The notes under the pieces are model-generated. The model was not told the DNA's origin and ran no database searches. It was given only the letters and a program-made list of their open reading frames with translations. DNA of 64,000 nucleotides. Origin: Sphingomonas sp. Leaf20. GTDB lineage: Bacteria; Pseudomonadota; Alphaproteobacteria; Sphingomonadales; Sphingomonadaceae. The stretch covers positions 648,980-712,979 of the forward strand of contig NZ_LMKN01000008.1 in assembly GCF_001421535.1 (NCBI RefSeq). The letters run 5' to 3'. A program made the position numbers and the translations under genes. Numbering within the stretch: position 1 is the stretch's first letter; each line of letters opens with the position of its first letter. Shown here in pieces: positions 45,840 through 55,272 of this stretch.

Positions 45840-46181
45840 TTAGACGTCGATCAGTGTGAGCACGGCGATGGTTGCGTGCACTTCCGCGCCGATCACCGCG
45901 GATGAGTCGATTGCCAGATCGGCGACGATATGCCCGCGCAGGCAGAAAGCGGCTTCGGGCAGCGTCGACAGCCAGGATAGAATACCGGGTATGCCATCCT
46001 GCGTTGTCGACGCGATGACGATCCTGAGCAGGATCTGGTCCCCGGTGAACGTCGCACTCGACCAGCACCGGCTCGCGATCTCCGTGACGTCGATCGTATG
46101 GCCCGCGGTGGTCGCCTCGCTGCGAAGCGCCCGCGTGAACAGCGTCGCGGCATCGGGGCGGCGGATCTCCTCCATCCTCAT
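45840..46181 (-). CDS. Hypothetical protein coupled to a small HTH gene
   Basis: 113 residues, no signal peptide or membrane helix. It is weakly hydrophobic with alternating strands ([32 protein letters not shown]) and one cysteine-tryptophan pair. The ATG overlaps the stop of the upstream 62-residue gene (ATGA), so they are translationally coupled. No family was recognised. It belongs to the minus-strand arm of the divergent locus controlled by the GTTC box; it may act together with the HTH protein, but no function can be assigned. Confidence 0.5.
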   Translation of the reverse strand: MRMEEIRRPDAATLFTRALRSEATTAGHTIDVTEIASRCWSSATFTGDQILLRIVIASTTQDGIPGILSWLSTLPEAAFCLRGHIVADLAIDSSAVIGAEVHATIAVLTLIDV

Positions 46182-46366
46182 GCCTGATGGCCGGCGTGAT
46201 GACGGTTCAAGAAGCTTTGCAGGCGCGCCATCATCGGCGGGCGCGGCCTGCGATCGCGACGCAGATCCCGGACCAGCCGCGGATCGCGCGCAGCCAGCCG
46301 TCCGAACGTGGTGGGCGGCATTCCTGCCTCTCCGAGATACTCGTCCATCCTCATCAGCACATCCAT
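46178..46366 (-). CDS. Small helix-turn-helix-like protein
   Basis: 62 residues. MDEYLGEAGMPPTTFGRLAARDPRLVRDLRRDRRPRPP reads in parts as a compact helix-turn-helix (TTFGRLAARDPRLVRDLRR) followed by a proline-arginine stretch and a C-terminal helix (ARLQSFLNRHH). GGAGG lies 8 bases before the ATG. It is strongly basic, as expected for a DNA-binding protein. It is divergent from the S24 gene with about 108 bases between, holding a LexA-type box, and its stop overlaps the next gene. Likely a small regulator; target unknown. Confidence 0.6.
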   Translation of the reverse strand: MDVLMRMDEYLGEAGMPPTTFGRLAARDPRLVRDLRRDRRPRPPMMARLQSFLNRHHAGHQA

Positions 46367-46413
46367 CCGCCTGCCCTCCGGTTTTCGACGCGATCCCCGC
46401 TGGATTCGCTTGT

Positions 46414-46428
46414 GTTCCTCTTCTGTTC
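46414..46428. promoter_or_regulatory. LexA-type SOS box (GTTC-N7-GTTC)
   Basis: GTTCCTCTTCTGTTC has two GTTC half-sites spaced by exactly 7 bases, the direct-repeat operator bound by LexA in Alphaproteobacteria. It lies 48 bases from the start of the small HTH gene and 47 bases before the S24 gene start, where it could repress both. A T-rich stretch follows. A single site by eye could be chance. Confidence 0.6.
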
Positions 46429-46474
46429 TTTTGAGTGCAGCTTGTCTAGGATTTTTCCTATGCTATGGTCGGGC

Positions 46475-47095
46475 ATGCCGAACGCAGATCCCCGGGAGAC
46501 GTTGGCGGTCCTCGCCGAGGCGCGCGGCGACAGCCTTGCAGCCTTGTCGGCAATGCTCGGGCGTAACGCGGCCTATCTGCAGCAGTTCGTGAAGCGCGGG
46601 TCGCCACGACGACTGGCGGAGGGCGATCGCCGGACGCTCGCGCAATATTTCGGCGTGGCCGAGGCCATTCTCGGGGGCGATACCGTCGAGGCGACGGGGT
46701 TCCGCATCGCGCGGCTGGCAGTACGGGCGTCGGCCGGCCCCGGTACCCTTGTCGACGACGAGGTCGTCGTCGGTACCGACGTGATCGATCGCGCACTCGC
46801 GCGCCGGCTCGGCCTGCGCGACGGCAAGGCCGCGATCATCCGCGTCAGGGGAAGCTCGATGGAGCCGGGGTTTCGCGACGGCGACCATATCGTCGTCGAC
46901 ACGGCCGACCGCGCACCACGGTCACGCGGGGCTCCCTATGTCGTCAGGATCGGCGATCTCGTGATGGTCAAACGTGTCGCGACATCGCGGGGCACGCTGA
47001 CGGTGACGAGCGACAATCCGGCGGCGGATGCGGTGCCCGCCGGTGACGTCGTCGTGATCGGCCGTGTCGTCTGGCAGATGCGCGAGCCCGACTAG
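46475..47095 (+). CDS. S24-family (LexA/CI-like) repressor protease
   Basis: 206 residues from ATG at 46475; an ATG at 46460 is in frame. The N-terminus (8-60) is an HTH-like helical domain (LAALSAMLGRNAAYLQQFVK). The C-terminal domain is S24: nucleophile S128 in RVRGSSMEPGF and general-base K166 in GDLVMVKRV. An Ala-Gly pair in RASAGPG (A87-G88) lies 40 residues before the serine, about where LexA and CI cut themselves. So it may be a self-cleaving repressor induced by DNA damage. It is distinct from LexA itself (HTH differs). A LexA-type box lies directly upstream. Its stop overlaps the convergent gene by 3 bases. Confidence 0.8.
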   Translation: MPNADPRETLAVLAEARGDSLAALSAMLGRNAAYLQQFVKRGSPRRLAEGDRRTLAQYFGVAEAILGGDTVEATGFRIARLAVRASAGPGTLVDDEVVVGTDVIDRALARRLGLRDGKAAIIRVRGSSMEPGFRDGDHIVVDTADRAPRSRGAPYVVRIGDLVMVKRVATSRGTLTVTSDNPAADAVPAGDVVVIGRVVWQMREPD

Positions 47096-47259
47096 CGGCG
47101 GTCCCGCATCCAGATCACGACCGCCGCGGCGACACCGATCGCAGTCCCGATCAGCAGCCCGGGTGTCGCCTGCCCGATCGCGAATCCGATCGCGGCACCT
47201 GCGAGAATACCGAGCGCAATGAGGGCGCCGCCGGCGGCACTGGGACGTTTTTCAGACAT
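47092..47259 (-). CDS. Small glycine-zipper membrane protein
   Basis: About 55 residues (MSEKRPSAAG start at 47259). Two hydrophobic stretches with alternating glycine and alanine, ALIALGILAGAAIGFAIG and LLIGTAIGVAAAVVIW, followed by basic MRDRR. The stop codon overlaps that of the S24 gene on the other strand (CTAG). An upstream in-frame ATG at 47280 is possible. Such small glycine-zipper proteins are common and of unknown function; confidence that it is a gene is moderate. Confidence 0.5.
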   Translation of the reverse strand: MSEKRPSAAGGALIALGILAGAAIGFAIGQATPGLLIGTAIGVAAAVVIWMRDRR

Positions 47260-47467
47260 AGGCTGTGCCTGCCACGACATCGTGCGCGATACCAGCTTGC
47301 TATCGACGTGACGGGGGACTCGGCCGGGGGGCTGGCGGCACGCAACCCGGCGCAGCTGTCCTAATCGATTGATCGCCCGCCAAGTTTCCGAAGCTCCATG
47401 ATGAAACGTGGCGAAAATGCGTCACGAATGACTGTCGCGCGGACGGAAGCCCGGCTAGGACGCGGTC

Positions 47468-49507
47468 ATGGTGTTCCGCTTCGGGTGGGTCCGGCTCGGC
47501 ACGGCCACCGCCATCCTTGTCGTACCCGGTTTCACCGCGACGTCCGTTGCGGTCGCGCAGACAGCGGCGTCGGCGCGCGACGCGGTACCGGCCACGGCCA
47601 CGGCCACGGCCACGGCCACGGGCACGCCCGCCGGCAGCGCACAGGTGCAGGATCCGGCGGGACAGGTTGCGCTCGATCCGAATGCGCCGCTCGACGCGAT
47701 GCCCGATATCGGCGTGGCGTGGCCCGACCTTGCGGCGTCGCCCGCGGATCCGGTGACGATCGCAACGACCACCGATGCGGTGGCCGAGGCGCGCTATGTG
47801 TGGCGACTCGACGGTATCGACGGCATCGACAACACGCTGTTGAAACTGCGCTTCAGGCAATTGTCGACGCTCAACGCCAATGACGGCGAGGTCGCGAATG
47901 CCGCGCAGCTCGACCGGCGTGCGCGTGAGGACGCCGATCTGCTCAACAGCCTGCTTCGCGCGGAGGGCTATTACGATGCGCGCGTGTCGACGCGGGTTGA
48001 ACCCGGCGCCAAGCCGCTCGTGATCGTCTCCGCGGAACCCGGTACGCGCTATGTCTTCAAGGGCGTCACGATCGACGGGCTCGCGGCGGCCGGGGACAAG
48101 GCACCGGCACTCGCCAAGGCGTTCGGGGTCAAGGCCGATGACCCGGTCAATTCGGACGCGATCGTGGCCGGCGAGGCGCAACTGACGACGCAGATCGGGC
48201 GCGAGGGCTTTCCGTTCGCCAAGGTCGGCGACTCGGCGATCGTGGTCGACCATGCCACCAGGACCGCAACGCTCGACCTGTCGGTGGTTCCCGGCGGTGC
48301 CAAGCGGTTCGGCCGGATCGTCGCGTTGCCCGGGAACCGCGTGTTCGACGCCGGCCATGTCCAGGAGATCGCGCGATTCTCGCCCGGCCAGCCCTATGAT
48401 GCGAACGACCTCGACGACCTGCGTCGCGCGCTGGTGCAGACGAGCCTGGTATCCTCGGTCGAGGTCAGGCCGATCGCCGGCGCGCGTGCGGACAGCGTCG
48501 ATATCGGCGTCAAGCTGGACCCCGCGCCCCCGCATACCATCGCGGGTGAACTGGGCTACGGCACGGGGGAGGGCGCGCGCGCGGAGGTCAGCTGGACGCA
48601 CCGCAACCTGTTTCCGCCCGAGGGTGCGCTGACGCTGCGCAGCGTGATCGGGACGCAGGAGCAACTCGGGTCGATCGTCTATCGCCGCAACAATTTTCAT
48701 GCGCGCGACCGCGTGCTGACCGCGCAGGTTTCGGCGGTGCACATCAATCGCGACGCCTTCGACGCGCGCACCTTCACGCTCGCCGGCAGCGTCGAGCGGC
48801 AGACGAACATCTTCTTTCAGAAAACCTGGACCTGGTCGCTCGGTGCCGAACTGGTCGCCTCGGACGAGCGCGACGTGATCGTCACGACGGGTGACCCGAG
48901 GCGGCGGACCTTCTTCATCGGCGCGCTCCCGACCAGCCTGAACTATGACGGGTCCAACGACCTGCTCAACCCGACGCGCGGGTTCCGGCTTGGTGGCCGG
49001 CTCAGTCCCGAGGCATCGTTCCAGGGCTCGGTGTTCGGCTATGCCCGGACGCAGGTCGATGCCAGCGTGTACCATACGGTGCGGGACGGGATCGTCATCG
49101 CCGGGCGCACGCGTCTCGGGACGATCGTGGGGGCACCGCGCGACGAGGTGGCGCCGTCGCGGCGCTTCTATGCAGGCGGCGGCGCATCGGTACGCGGCTA
49201 TGGCTATCAGTCGATCGGCCCACGCGACCCCAACAACGACCCGATCGGAGGCCGCAGCCTGACCGAATTCTCGATCGAGGCCCGCGTCAAGGCGTTCGGC
49301 AATTTCGGTGTCGTGCCGTTCCTCGACGCCGGCAATATCTATACCTCGCCGCTGCCCAAATTCACCGGCCTGCAATATGGCACCGGGATCGGCGTGCGCT
49401 ATTATTCGAACTTCGGACCGATCAGGCTCGATGTCGGGACGCCGATCAATCCGCAGCCTGGTGACAGCCGGATCGCCGTCTACGTGTCGCTCGGGCAGGC
49501 ATTCTGA
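47468..49507 (+). CDS. tamA: Autotransporter assembly factor TamA, Omp85 family
   Basis: 679 residues. A signal sequence (about 1-30) is followed by an Ala/Thr-rich segment with a hexanucleotide repeat, then POTRA domains (about 110-330: LNSLLRAEGYYDARVSTRVE and FGRIVALPGNRVFDAGHVQEI) and the 16-strand barrel (about 350-679). GLFTPARGFRL-like NPTRGFRLGG and the substrate-gating loop YAGGGASVRGYGYQSIGP (the VRGF-type motif) are present, and the C-terminus ends in F. It inserts outer-membrane proteins with TamB. The tamB start overlaps its stop (TGATG), so they form one operon. Confidence 0.93.
   Translation: MVFRFGWVRLGTATAILVVPGFTATSVAVAQTAASARDAVPATATATATATGTPAGSAQVQDPAGQVALDPNAPLDAMPDIGVAWPDLAASPADPVTIATTTDAVAEARYVWRLDGIDGIDNTLLKLRFRQLSTLNANDGEVANAAQLDRRAREDADLLNSLLRAEGYYDARVSTRVEPGAKPLVIVSAEPGTRYVFKGVTIDGLAAAGDKAPALAKAFGVKADDPVNSDAIVAGEAQLTTQIGREGFPFAKVGDSAIVVDHATRTATLDLSVVPGGAKRFGRIVALPGNRVFDAGHVQEIARFSPGQPYDANDLDDLRRALVQTSLVSSVEVRPIAGARADSVDIGVKLDPAPPHTIAGELGYGTGEGARAEVSWTHRNLFPPEGALTLRSVIGTQEQLGSIVYRRNNFHARDRVLTAQVSAVHINRDAFDARTFTLAGSVERQTNIFFQKTWTWSLGAELVASDERDVIVTTGDPRRRTFFIGALPTSLNYDGSNDLLNPTRGFRLGGRLSPEASFQGSVFGYARTQVDASVYHTVRDGIVIAGRTRLGTIVGAPRDEVAPSRRFYAGGGASVRGYGYQSIGPRDPNNDPIGGRSLTEFSIEARVKAFGNFGVVPFLDAGNIYTSPLPKFTGLQYGTGIGVRYYSNFGPIRLDVGTPINPQPGDSRIAVYVSLGQAF
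47590..47625 (+). repeat. Hexanucleotide repeat (GGCCAC) in tamA
   Basis: Five exact copies of GGCCAC plus one altered copy (GGGCAC). They encode Ala-Thr dipeptides just after the signal peptide. A length change here would keep the frame, so it is a possible site of length variation. Confidence 0.8.
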
Positions 49508-52500
49508 TGGACGCGCAGGACCAGGCGGAAACGCCAGCCGCGGCGGCGCCGCGCACGCGCGGCATCCGCTGGTGGCGGTGGCTGGTCGGGGCGATCATCG
49601 CGCTGCTGGCGATCGTCGCGACCGCGCTGCTCGTCGTCGATACGGATATCGGGCATCGCTATGTCGCGAACCGGATCGGCGACATCCGCACCGCGAACGG
49701 GCTGCGGTTCACCGTCGGGCGGATCGACGGCTCGCTCTATTCGAACACGCGGCTGGTCGACCTCCGCGTCTACGATCTCGACGGGCTGGTGTTCGAGGCG
49801 CCGCGTGTCGCGCTCGACTGGTCCCCGTTCCGCTGGTTCTCCAACACGCTCGATATCGATCGTCTGGCGATCGATCGGGCGGCGCTGCTGCACACGCCGC
49901 GGACGCGCCCGTCGCGCACGCACACGCCGATCCTGCCCGATTTCGATATCCGCATCGCCCGGCTTTCGGTGGGACAGCTGACCCTCGCGCGTGGCGTGCT
50001 CGGCACCCGGCGCGTTGCGCGGCTCGATGGGCGCGCCGACATCCGGTCCGGGCGCGCGCTGGTCGATCTCGCGGCACGCGTTGCCGGGAGCGATCGGGTG
50101 AAGTTGCGGATTGACGCGGAACCCGCGCGCGATCGCTTCGACATCGACGTATCGGCGCAGGGGGCCGCGGACGGGGTTCTCGCCCGCATGGCAGGCGTCC
50201 GGCGCAGCGTCGTCCTCGACGTTACCGGTGACGGCAGCTGGGCACGCTGGACCGGACGCGCCAGGGGCCGGGCGGGTGGGACGGATGTCATCGACCTCGC
50301 GCTCGAGCAGACCCGCGGCCGTTATGGCTTGTCGGGTACGCTTGCGCCGTCCGCGATACTGACCGGGCGGCTCCAGCGCCTGACCGCGCCGCGAATTCGC
50401 GTGAACGGTGCGGCCACCTTCGAACGGCGGCGGATCGATGGACAGATTTCGGTGCGGTCGCGCGCGCTGGCGATCGACACGACGGGCATTGTCGATCTCG
50501 GCGCGAACGCGTTCCGCGACGTGCGGATCAAGGCACGGCTGCTACAGCCATCGGCGCTGATCGGAACGATGAGTGGCCGTGCGATCGAAGTCCGAACGAT
50601 CCTCGACGGTCCGTTCGCGACCGCCAGCTTCGATTATCGCATCGACGCCGAGCGTATCGCCTTCGACAAAACCGGGTTCGAGCGCGCGCGCGCGGCGGGC
50701 AAGGGGCGGTTGTCCGCCGCGCCCGTGATCGTCCCGATCCGCTTTACCGCGGCGCGCGTGACGGGGGTGGGCGATGTCGCGGGCGGCATCCTGCGCAACC
50801 TGTCGGTCGATGGACGCTTCCGGATCACCCCCGCGCTGCTCACCGGCGACGACCTCGTGCTGCGATCCGACAAGCTCAACGGACGGATCAACCTGCAACT
50901 GGACCTGCGGACCGGACGGTTCGAGGTCGGGGTGAACGGAACGCTCGGGCGCTATCTGATCCCGGGGCTCGGCATCGTCGACGTCAAGTCCGACCTGCGC
51001 GTGGTGCCCGGCCCCAATGGCAGGGGCACGCGCGTCGTCGGACAGGGTTCGGCGCAGATGATACGCCTCGACAACGCCTTTTTCCGGAGCCTGGCGGGGG
51101 GACTCCCGCGGCTTACCGCAAAGCTCGAGCGGACAGCCGACGGCATCCTCCACTTCACCGATCTCGTTCTCGTTGCCCCGCAGATCCAGCTTCGCGGCAA
51201 CGGATACCGGCGTCGCGACGGCAGCTTCCATTTTGAAGGCGGCGGGCGGCAGCAGACCTATGGCGCGGTGACGCTGACGCTCGACGGCAGGATCGACCGG
51301 CCGACGCTCGACCTCGTCTTCGCGCAGCCCAATGCGACGCTCGGCCTGTCGAACGTCCGCGCGCATCTCGATCCGACGGCCCAGGGCTATGCGTTCAATG
51401 CGGCAGGCGGGTCGCGACTCGGACCGTTCACCGCGAATGGCGCGATCCTGCTGCCACGCGGCGCCGGAGCGACGATCGCGATCGGCGCGCTCGACGTCAG
51501 CGGGACCCGCGCTACCGGCAACCTCGCGATCGTCGCTGGCGGCTTCAACGGCCGGCTCGCGGTCGGCGGCGGCGGCCTGTCCGGCGAATTGCTGTTCCGT
51601 CCGGTCGGCGACGATCAACGGATCGAGGCGCATCTCGATGCCCGTACCGGCGCGCTCGCGGGCTGGACGCTCAGTCGCGGTCACCTCGACCTCGTGACGG
51701 TGCTCGATCCCGCAGGAATGTCGATCGAGGCGAAGGTGACCGCGCAGGGGTTGCGGCGGGGCAAGCTGAGCATCGCGCGGCTCGGCGGTACGGCGTCGCT
51801 GCGCGGGGGCGTCGGACAGATCAGGGCGTCGATCGCGGGGTCGCGGGGTCGCGGTTTCGATATCCAGAGCGTCACGCAGGTCACCGCGGACAGCTACAGC
51901 ATCGCCGCACAGGGAACGCTCGATCGCCGCCCGCTCAAACTCCTGTCACCGGCGATCGTGACGCGCGACGGCGACGGGTGGCGGCTTGCACCGACTCGGC
52001 TGAGCTTTTCGGGCGGGGAGGCGATGGTCGGGGGACGGTTTACCGCCGCGACGACCGCAATCGATGCGAGCCTGACGCGAATGCCGCTGGCGATCATGGA
52101 TATCGGCTATCCGGGACTAGGCCTTGGCGGGCTCGCCTCGGGCAGTTTCAGCATCGTCACCGCAAATGGTGCGGCACCGACCGGCAAGGCGGACCTGACG
52201 ATCCGCGGGTTGAGCCGCGCCGGGCTGGTGCTGTCGTCGCAGCCGATCGACGTCGGCATCGCCGCGCTGCTCTCGCCCGACAAGCTGGGGTTGCGCGCCG
52301 TCGTCGCGTCCGCCGGCAAGACGATCGGGCGTGCGCAGGCGCAGCTGTCGCCGCTCGGTGCGGGGGATCTGGCGACACGGATCAGCGCGGCGCGGCTGTT
52401 CGGGCAGGTGCGCTACAGCGGCCCCGCCGATACGCTCTGGCGGTTGACGGGGGTCGAGCTGTTCGATCTGTCGGGGCCGGTCGCGATCGGGGCGGACGTC

Positions 52501-53676
52501 GCCGGTACGCTCGACAATCCCGTCATTCGCGGTGTCGTTCGCGCGACCAATGCGAGGATCGAGAGCGGCACGACGGGGACGATCCTGTCGAACGTGCAGG
52601 CGACGGGACGGTTCGGTGGCTCGCGCCTGGTCATCGATCGCTTCGCGGCCGATGCGGGCAAGGGCGGGCGCGTCACGGGCACGGGCGGATTCGACTTCGC
52701 CGCCAGAAACGGCCTTGGCATCGATCTGCGGTTGCTGGCCGACAATGCGGTGATGATCAACCGCGACGATATCGGCGCGACCGTCAGCGGACCGCTGACC
52801 TTCACGTCCGATGGCCGCGGCGGGGTGATCGCCGGAGACGTGGTCATGAACAAGAGCCGCTACCGGCTCGGGCAGGCGACCGCGTCGAGCGCGGTTCCGC
52901 AGCTCAACATCCGCGAGATCAACCTCCCCGATGGCGGCGAGGAGGTCGCGGCCCCGACCCAGCCCTGGACGCTGGCGATCAAGGCGCGCGCGCCCAACCA
53001 GGTGATGGTCAGCGGCCTCGGTCTGACAAGCGAATGGTCCGCCAACCTGCAGATTGCGGGGCAGCCACAAAATCCGGCGATCACCGGGCGGGCGACGCTG
53101 ATCCGGGGGGACTATGAATTCGCCGGCCGCGAGTTCGAGCTCGCGCGCGGGGTGATCCGCTTCGACGGCGGCGTGCCCGCCAACCCTGCGCTCGACATCG
53201 AGGCCAATGCGGATTCCACTGGACTGAACGCGTCCATCCGGGTGACGGGCTATGCGCTCAAACCCGAGATCGGGTTTACCAGCACCCCCGCCTTGCCGCA
53301 GGACGAACTGCTGTCACGGCTGCTGTTCGGCACGTCGATCACCAACCTGTCGGCGCCCGAGGCCTTGCAGCTCGCTGCCGCGGTGGCGGCGTTGCAGGAC
53401 GGTGGCAATGGCATCAATCCGATCAACGCGGTCCGGCGCGCCGCCGGGCTCGACCGTCTGCGCATCCTGCCGGCCGATCCGCAGACCGGGCAGGGGACGT
53501 CGATCGCCGCGGGCAAATACGTCACGCGACGGCTCTATGCGGAGATCGTGACCGATGGGCAGGGGTACAGCGCGACCCAGGTGGAATTCCAGGTCACGCG
53601 CTGGCTCTCGCTTCTGTCGAGCATCTCGACACTCGGCCGGCAGAGCGCGAACGTGCGCGTGTCGCGCGACTATTGA
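49507..53676 (+). CDS. tamB: Translocation and assembly module protein TamB
   Basis: 1389 residues. A single N-terminal membrane anchor (about 21-45, WWRWLVGAIIALLAIVATAL) is followed by a very long beta-rich region and the C-terminal DUF490/TamB domain. That domain has QVMVSGLGLTSEWSANLQIAG, ITGRATLIRGDYEFAGREFEL and GFTSTPALPQDELLSRLLFG, all conserved. It spans the periplasm as a beta-taco bridge and works with TamA to export outer-membrane proteins and move lipids. Its ATG overlaps the tamA stop. The end is convergent with an aldehyde dehydrogenase gene. Confidence 0.93.
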   Translation: MDAQDQAETPAAAAPRTRGIRWWRWLVGAIIALLAIVATALLVVDTDIGHRYVANRIGDIRTANGLRFTVGRIDGSLYSNTRLVDLRVYDLDGLVFEAPRVALDWSPFRWFSNTLDIDRLAIDRAALLHTPRTRPSRTHTPILPDFDIRIARLSVGQLTLARGVLGTRRVARLDGRADIRSGRALVDLAARVAGSDRVKLRIDAEPARDRFDIDVSAQGAADGVLARMAGVRRSVVLDVTGDGSWARWTGRARGRAGGTDVIDLALEQTRGRYGLSGTLAPSAILTGRLQRLTAPRIRVNGAATFERRRIDGQISVRSRALAIDTTGIVDLGANAFRDVRIKARLLQPSALIGTMSGRAIEVRTILDGPFATASFDYRIDAERIAFDKTGFERARAAGKGRLSAAPVIVPIRFTAARVTGVGDVAGGILRNLSVDGRFRITPALLTGDDLVLRSDKLNGRINLQLDLRTGRFEVGVNGTLGRYLIPGLGIVDVKSDLRVVPGPNGRGTRVVGQGSAQMIRLDNAFFRSLAGGLPRLTAKLERTADGILHFTDLVLVAPQIQLRGNGYRRRDGSFHFEGGGRQQTYGAVTLTLDGRIDRPTLDLVFAQPNATLGLSNVRAHLDPTAQGYAFNAAGGSRLGPFTANGAILLPRGAGATIAIGALDVSGTRATGNLAIVAGGFNGRLAVGGGGLSGELLFRPVGDDQRIEAHLDARTGALAGWTLSRGHLDLVTVLDPAGMSIEAKVTAQGLRRGKLSIARLGGTASLRGGVGQIRASIAGSRGRGFDIQSVTQVTADSYSIAAQGTLDRRPLKLLSPAIVTRDGDGWRLAPTRLSFSGGEAMVGGRFTAATTAIDASLTRMPLAIMDIGYPGLGLGGLASGSFSIVTANGAAPTGKADLTIRGLSRAGLVLSSQPIDVGIAALLSPDKLGLRAVVASAGKTIGRAQAQLSPLGAGDLATRISAARLFGQVRYSGPADTLWRLTGVELFDLSGPVAIGADVAGTLDNPVIRGVVRATNARIESGTTGTILSNVQATGRFGGSRLVIDRFAADAGKGGRVTGTGGFDFAARNGLGIDLRLLADNAVMINRDDIGATVSGPLTFTSDGRGGVIAGDVVMNKSRYRLGQATASSAVPQLNIREINLPDGGEEVAAPTQPWTLAIKARAPNQVMVSGLGLTSEWSANLQIAGQPQNPAITGRATLIRGDYEFAGREFELARGVIRFDGGVPANPALDIEANADSTGLNASIRVTGYALKPEIGFTSTPALPQDELLSRLLFGTSITNLSAPEALQLAAAVAALQDGGNGINPINAVRRAAGLDRLRILPADPQTGQGTSIAAGKYVTRRLYAEIVTDGQGYSATQVEFQVTRWLSLLSSISTLGRQSANVRVSRDY

Positions 53677-53692
53677 CCGCTGCGCCCGCTGC

Positions 53693-53734
53693 CCGTGAAG
53701 CGCCTGCCCCCGGCGTGGCGCAGGCGCTTCACGG
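53693..53734. terminator. Bidirectional hairpin terminator between tamB and aldehyde dehydrogenase
   Basis: A 15-base perfect stem, CCGTGAAGCGCCTGC paired with GCAGGCGCTTCACGG, surrounds a 12-base loop. It lies 17 bases after the tamB stop and 9 bases after the convergent aldehyde dehydrogenase stop, the position expected for a shared terminator. No strong T-run follows. Confidence 0.65.
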
Positions 53735-53742
53735 CACAGATG

Positions 53743-55167
53743 TCAGCTCGGCAGGCCGACGACGGTCTTGACCTCCATGAAGTCGGTCAGCCCGTAGCGG
53801 CCATTCTCGCGACCATTGCCCGATTGCTTGTAGCCACCGAACGGCGCGCCGATGTCGGGGCTCCAAGAATTGATCGTGACGAGCCCGGCGCGCAGTTTCG
53901 GCGCGACCTTCGCGGCGGCGGCGGGATCACCCGAGATCGTCGCGGACAGCCCGTATTCGGTCGCGTTGGCGATGCGGATGCCCTCGTCCTGGTCGGCATA
54001 GGCGGTGATCGTCGCGACCGGGCCGAACGTTTCTTCCTGCGCGATCCGCATGTCGGGGCGGACATCGGCGAACAAGGTCGGCTGGATGTAATAGCCCGCG
54101 TTGCGCCCGTCGGGACGCCCCACGCCGCCGGTCACCAGCGTCGCACCCTCGTCGATCGCCGACTGGATCAACCCCTGGATCTTGTCGAACTGCGCCTTGT
54201 TGACGACCGGGCCGATATGCTGGCCCATCTCGGCGGGGTCGCCGACCCTGGTCTGCTCCATCATCGCCTTCACGATCGCGGTGGCCTCGGCGACCTGGCT
54301 GGCATGGACCAGCAGCCGCGTCGGCGCGATGCAGCTCTGCCCCGAATTGGCGAGCACGCCCGCCACCGTCGGCGGCAGCACGCTGGCGAGATCGGCGCCC
54401 TCGAGCACGAGGTTCGCTGCCTTGCCGCCCAGCTCCTGATGGACGCGCTTGACGGTCGGTGCGGCTGCCTGCGCCACCGCGATGCCCGCGCGCGTCGAGC
54501 CGGTGAAGCTGACCATGTCGACGTCGCGGTGGCTCGACAGCGCCGCGCCGACGCCGGGACCATCGCCGTTGACGAGGTTGAACACCCCCGCGGGGACGCC
54601 GGCCGCATCTATGATCTCGGCGAGGATGATCGCGCAGGACGGCGCCTCCTCGGACGGCTTCAGGATCATCGTGTCGCCTGCCGCCAGCGCGGGCGCGACC
54701 TTCGCGCAGATCTGGTTGAGCGGCCAGTTCCACGGCGTGATCATCGCGACGACGCCGAGCGGCTCGTGCACGACGGTCGCCTTGCCGATGACTTCGGAGA
54801 ATGCGAACGCGGCCAGCGCCTTGGCGGTCGCGGAGAAATGCGCGAGGCCGGTCGGGGCCTGCGCCATCGACGCGAGCGCCATCGGTGCGCCCATCTCCTG
54901 CGACATCGCCTTGGCCAGATCGGGCATCCGTGCCTTGTATTCGGTCATGATCCGGCCGAGCATTTCGAGCCGCTCCTGAACGCTCGTCTGGCTCCAGCTG
55001 TCGAACGCGGCACGCGCGGCGGCGACCGCCTTGTCGACATCGGCCGCGGTGCCGAGCGTGATCTCGGTACAGGGCTGTTCGGTCGAGGGGTCGATGACCT
55101 GGTGGGTGCGACCACCGTCGCTGTCGACCCAGGCGCCGTCGATATACTGCTTCAGATAGCTCTTCAT
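53743..55167 (-). CDS. Aldehyde dehydrogenase family protein
   Basis: 474 residues. The active-site pair is E245 (QELGGKAAN) and C279 (NSGQSCIAPTR). NAD-binding motifs PWNWPLNQICAKVAPALAAGDTMILKPSE (in pieces: TPWNWPLNQI and MILKPSEEAPSC) and FTGSTRAG are intact. The group with ELGGK and GQSCIAPTR oxidises a range of aldehydes; the substrate is not fixed. Two neighbouring ATG codons (55167, 55170) follow GGAGAGG; 55167 is chosen. It is divergent from a quinone oxidoreductase gene, and the two could share control. Confidence 0.85.
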   Translation of the reverse strand: MKSYLKQYIDGAWVDSDGGRTHQVIDPSTEQPCTEITLGTAADVDKAVAAARAAFDSWSQTSVQERLEMLGRIMTEYKARMPDLAKAMSQEMGAPMALASMAQAPTGLAHFSATAKALAAFAFSEVIGKATVVHEPLGVVAMITPWNWPLNQICAKVAPALAAGDTMILKPSEEAPSCAIILAEIIDAAGVPAGVFNLVNGDGPGVGAALSSHRDVDMVSFTGSTRAGIAVAQAAAPTVKRVHQELGGKAANLVLEGADLASVLPPTVAGVLANSGQSCIAPTRLLVHASQVAEATAIVKAMMEQTRVGDPAEMGQHIGPVVNKAQFDKIQGLIQSAIDEGATLVTGGVGRPDGRNAGYYIQPTLFADVRPDMRIAQEETFGPVATITAYADQDEGIRIANATEYGLSATISGDPAAAAKVAPKLRAGLVTINSWSPDIGAPFGGYKQSGNGRENGRYGLTDFMEVKTVVGLPS

Positions 55168-55272
55168 CATGCCTCTCCGCATCGTGTTTGCTGAAGGAAT
55201 GGGCGTCGGGCCGGGCGGTTGCAACCCGAAACGCGGCGCCTAGTTAGGGGGCAGGATCAACAGGAGACGGGC

